Of a DNA stretch of 64,000 nucleotides, positions 63,825-64,000 are shown piece after piece. The first letter of the stretch is position 1; every line of letters begins with the position of its first letter. The notes beneath the pieces were generated by a model. That model was not told the DNA's origin, did not search any database, and saw only the letters and a program-made list of their open reading frames with translations. The position numbers and the translations under genes are program-made. The stretch comes from Candidatus Gastranaerophilales bacterium (GTDB lineage: Bacteria; Cyanobacteriota; Vampirovibrionia; Gastranaerophilales; Gastranaerophilaceae), in NCBI GenBank assembly GCA_944323685.1, contig CALUTJ010000001.1, positions 99,726 to 163,725 on the forward strand, written 5' to 3'.

Positions 63825-64000
63825 ACGTTAGCCTCAGTGGAGTGCAACGGAACGGTTTTTAAATTAAAGTAGAGCTTGCTCTACCAACTCCACAAGACAA
63901 TTAAATAATACGCCACGTTAGCCCAGTGGAGTGCAACGGAACGGTTTTTAAATTAAAGTAGAGCTTGCTCTACCAACTCCACAAGACAATTAAATAATAC
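63825..64000. repeat. ~90-bp tandem repeat at window edge
   Basis: The unit starting ACGTTAGCC occurs at 63825 and 63915. The copies are identical apart from a 1-base indel (CCTCAG versus CCCAG), and the second is cut by the window end at ATAATAC. Each holds GTAGAGCTTGCTCTAC, a perfect palindrome; on the minus strand TTGGTAGAGCA looks like a tRNA D-arm. The 130 bases before it (63695-63824) are A/T-rich with nothing I can name. Confidence 0.8.

Noticed and set aside
63825..64000. CRISPR array
   Set aside because: The units are about 90 bp and directly abutting with no variable spacers, and no cas gene is present.

Overview
The window reads as a chromosome segment of a low-GC, didermic, non-photosynthetic relative of Cyanobacteria, most likely a gut Melainabacterium (Vampirovibrionia, Gastranaerophilales-like). 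This assignment is inference from four things seen in the sequence. GyrA has the cyanobacterial-type C-terminal motif QNRATRGK where other bacteria have a GyrA-box. A Ycf23/DUF561-type TIM-barrel gene, otherwise typical of cyanobacteria and algal plastids, follows gyrA directly. A Mini-RNase III gene is present. Outer-membrane genes (autotransporter, OmpH/Skp, two TolC-type channels, AsmA-like) show a double envelope. No photosynthesis gene is seen.

Layout. 1-1.9 kb: a partial membrane protein, a frameshifted XRE regulator and an inverted-repeat element. 1.9-8.5 kb (minus strand): trmL-nnrD-lplA-like operon, then an SF1 helicase-nuclease fusion and a CtpA protease. 8.8-12.5 kb: a large autotransporter whose passenger carries GGAI...FxxN repeats like chlamydial Pmp proteins. 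12.5-13.7 kb: a palindrome-rich repeat region, with the tRNA-Lys 3' end duplicated 142 bp away. 13.8-25.6 kb: purA, several small unrecognised genes, a polytopic membrane protein, mrnC, a candidate ADP-ribosyltransferase, gyrA-ycf23, and a small envelope pair. 25.6-30.2 kb: a MarR/EmrA/EmrB multidrug efflux locus with a divergent TolC. 30.3-36.3 kb: SLT lytic transglycosylase, OmpH, AsmA-like giant protein. 36.5-40.1 kb: defence island with an MmeI-type restriction-modification enzyme, a HEPN/MNT toxin-antitoxin pair and tRNA-His with decayed copies. 40.4-56.2 kb: large lineage-type proteins with a recurring SFKG-like N-terminal motif, a DUF4914 kinase-like P-loop protein, thiol peroxidase, a response regulator, a candidate C-rich small RNA, endonuclease III, ferredoxin, a soluble FtsH-like protease and a second TolC. 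56.3-64 kb: a 1093-residue cell-wall hydrolase, an iron alcohol dehydrogenase, tRNA-Gly, two TonB-like envelope proteins, and a tandem repeat at the window edge.

Themes. Several proteins that should act on the envelope or on other cells (SLT protein, 1093-residue hydrolase, ADP-ribosyltransferase candidate) have no classical signal peptide. Short N-terminal motifs recur in otherwise unrelated proteins: SFKG-like in five larger ones and NPFAxY in three small ones. An 18-nt A/T promoter-like motif is identical at the transglycosylase gene and the candidate small RNA, and a shorter form precedes a small helical protein. A repeat of about 180 bp occurs three times. Many exact starts and all non-homologous functions are inference.
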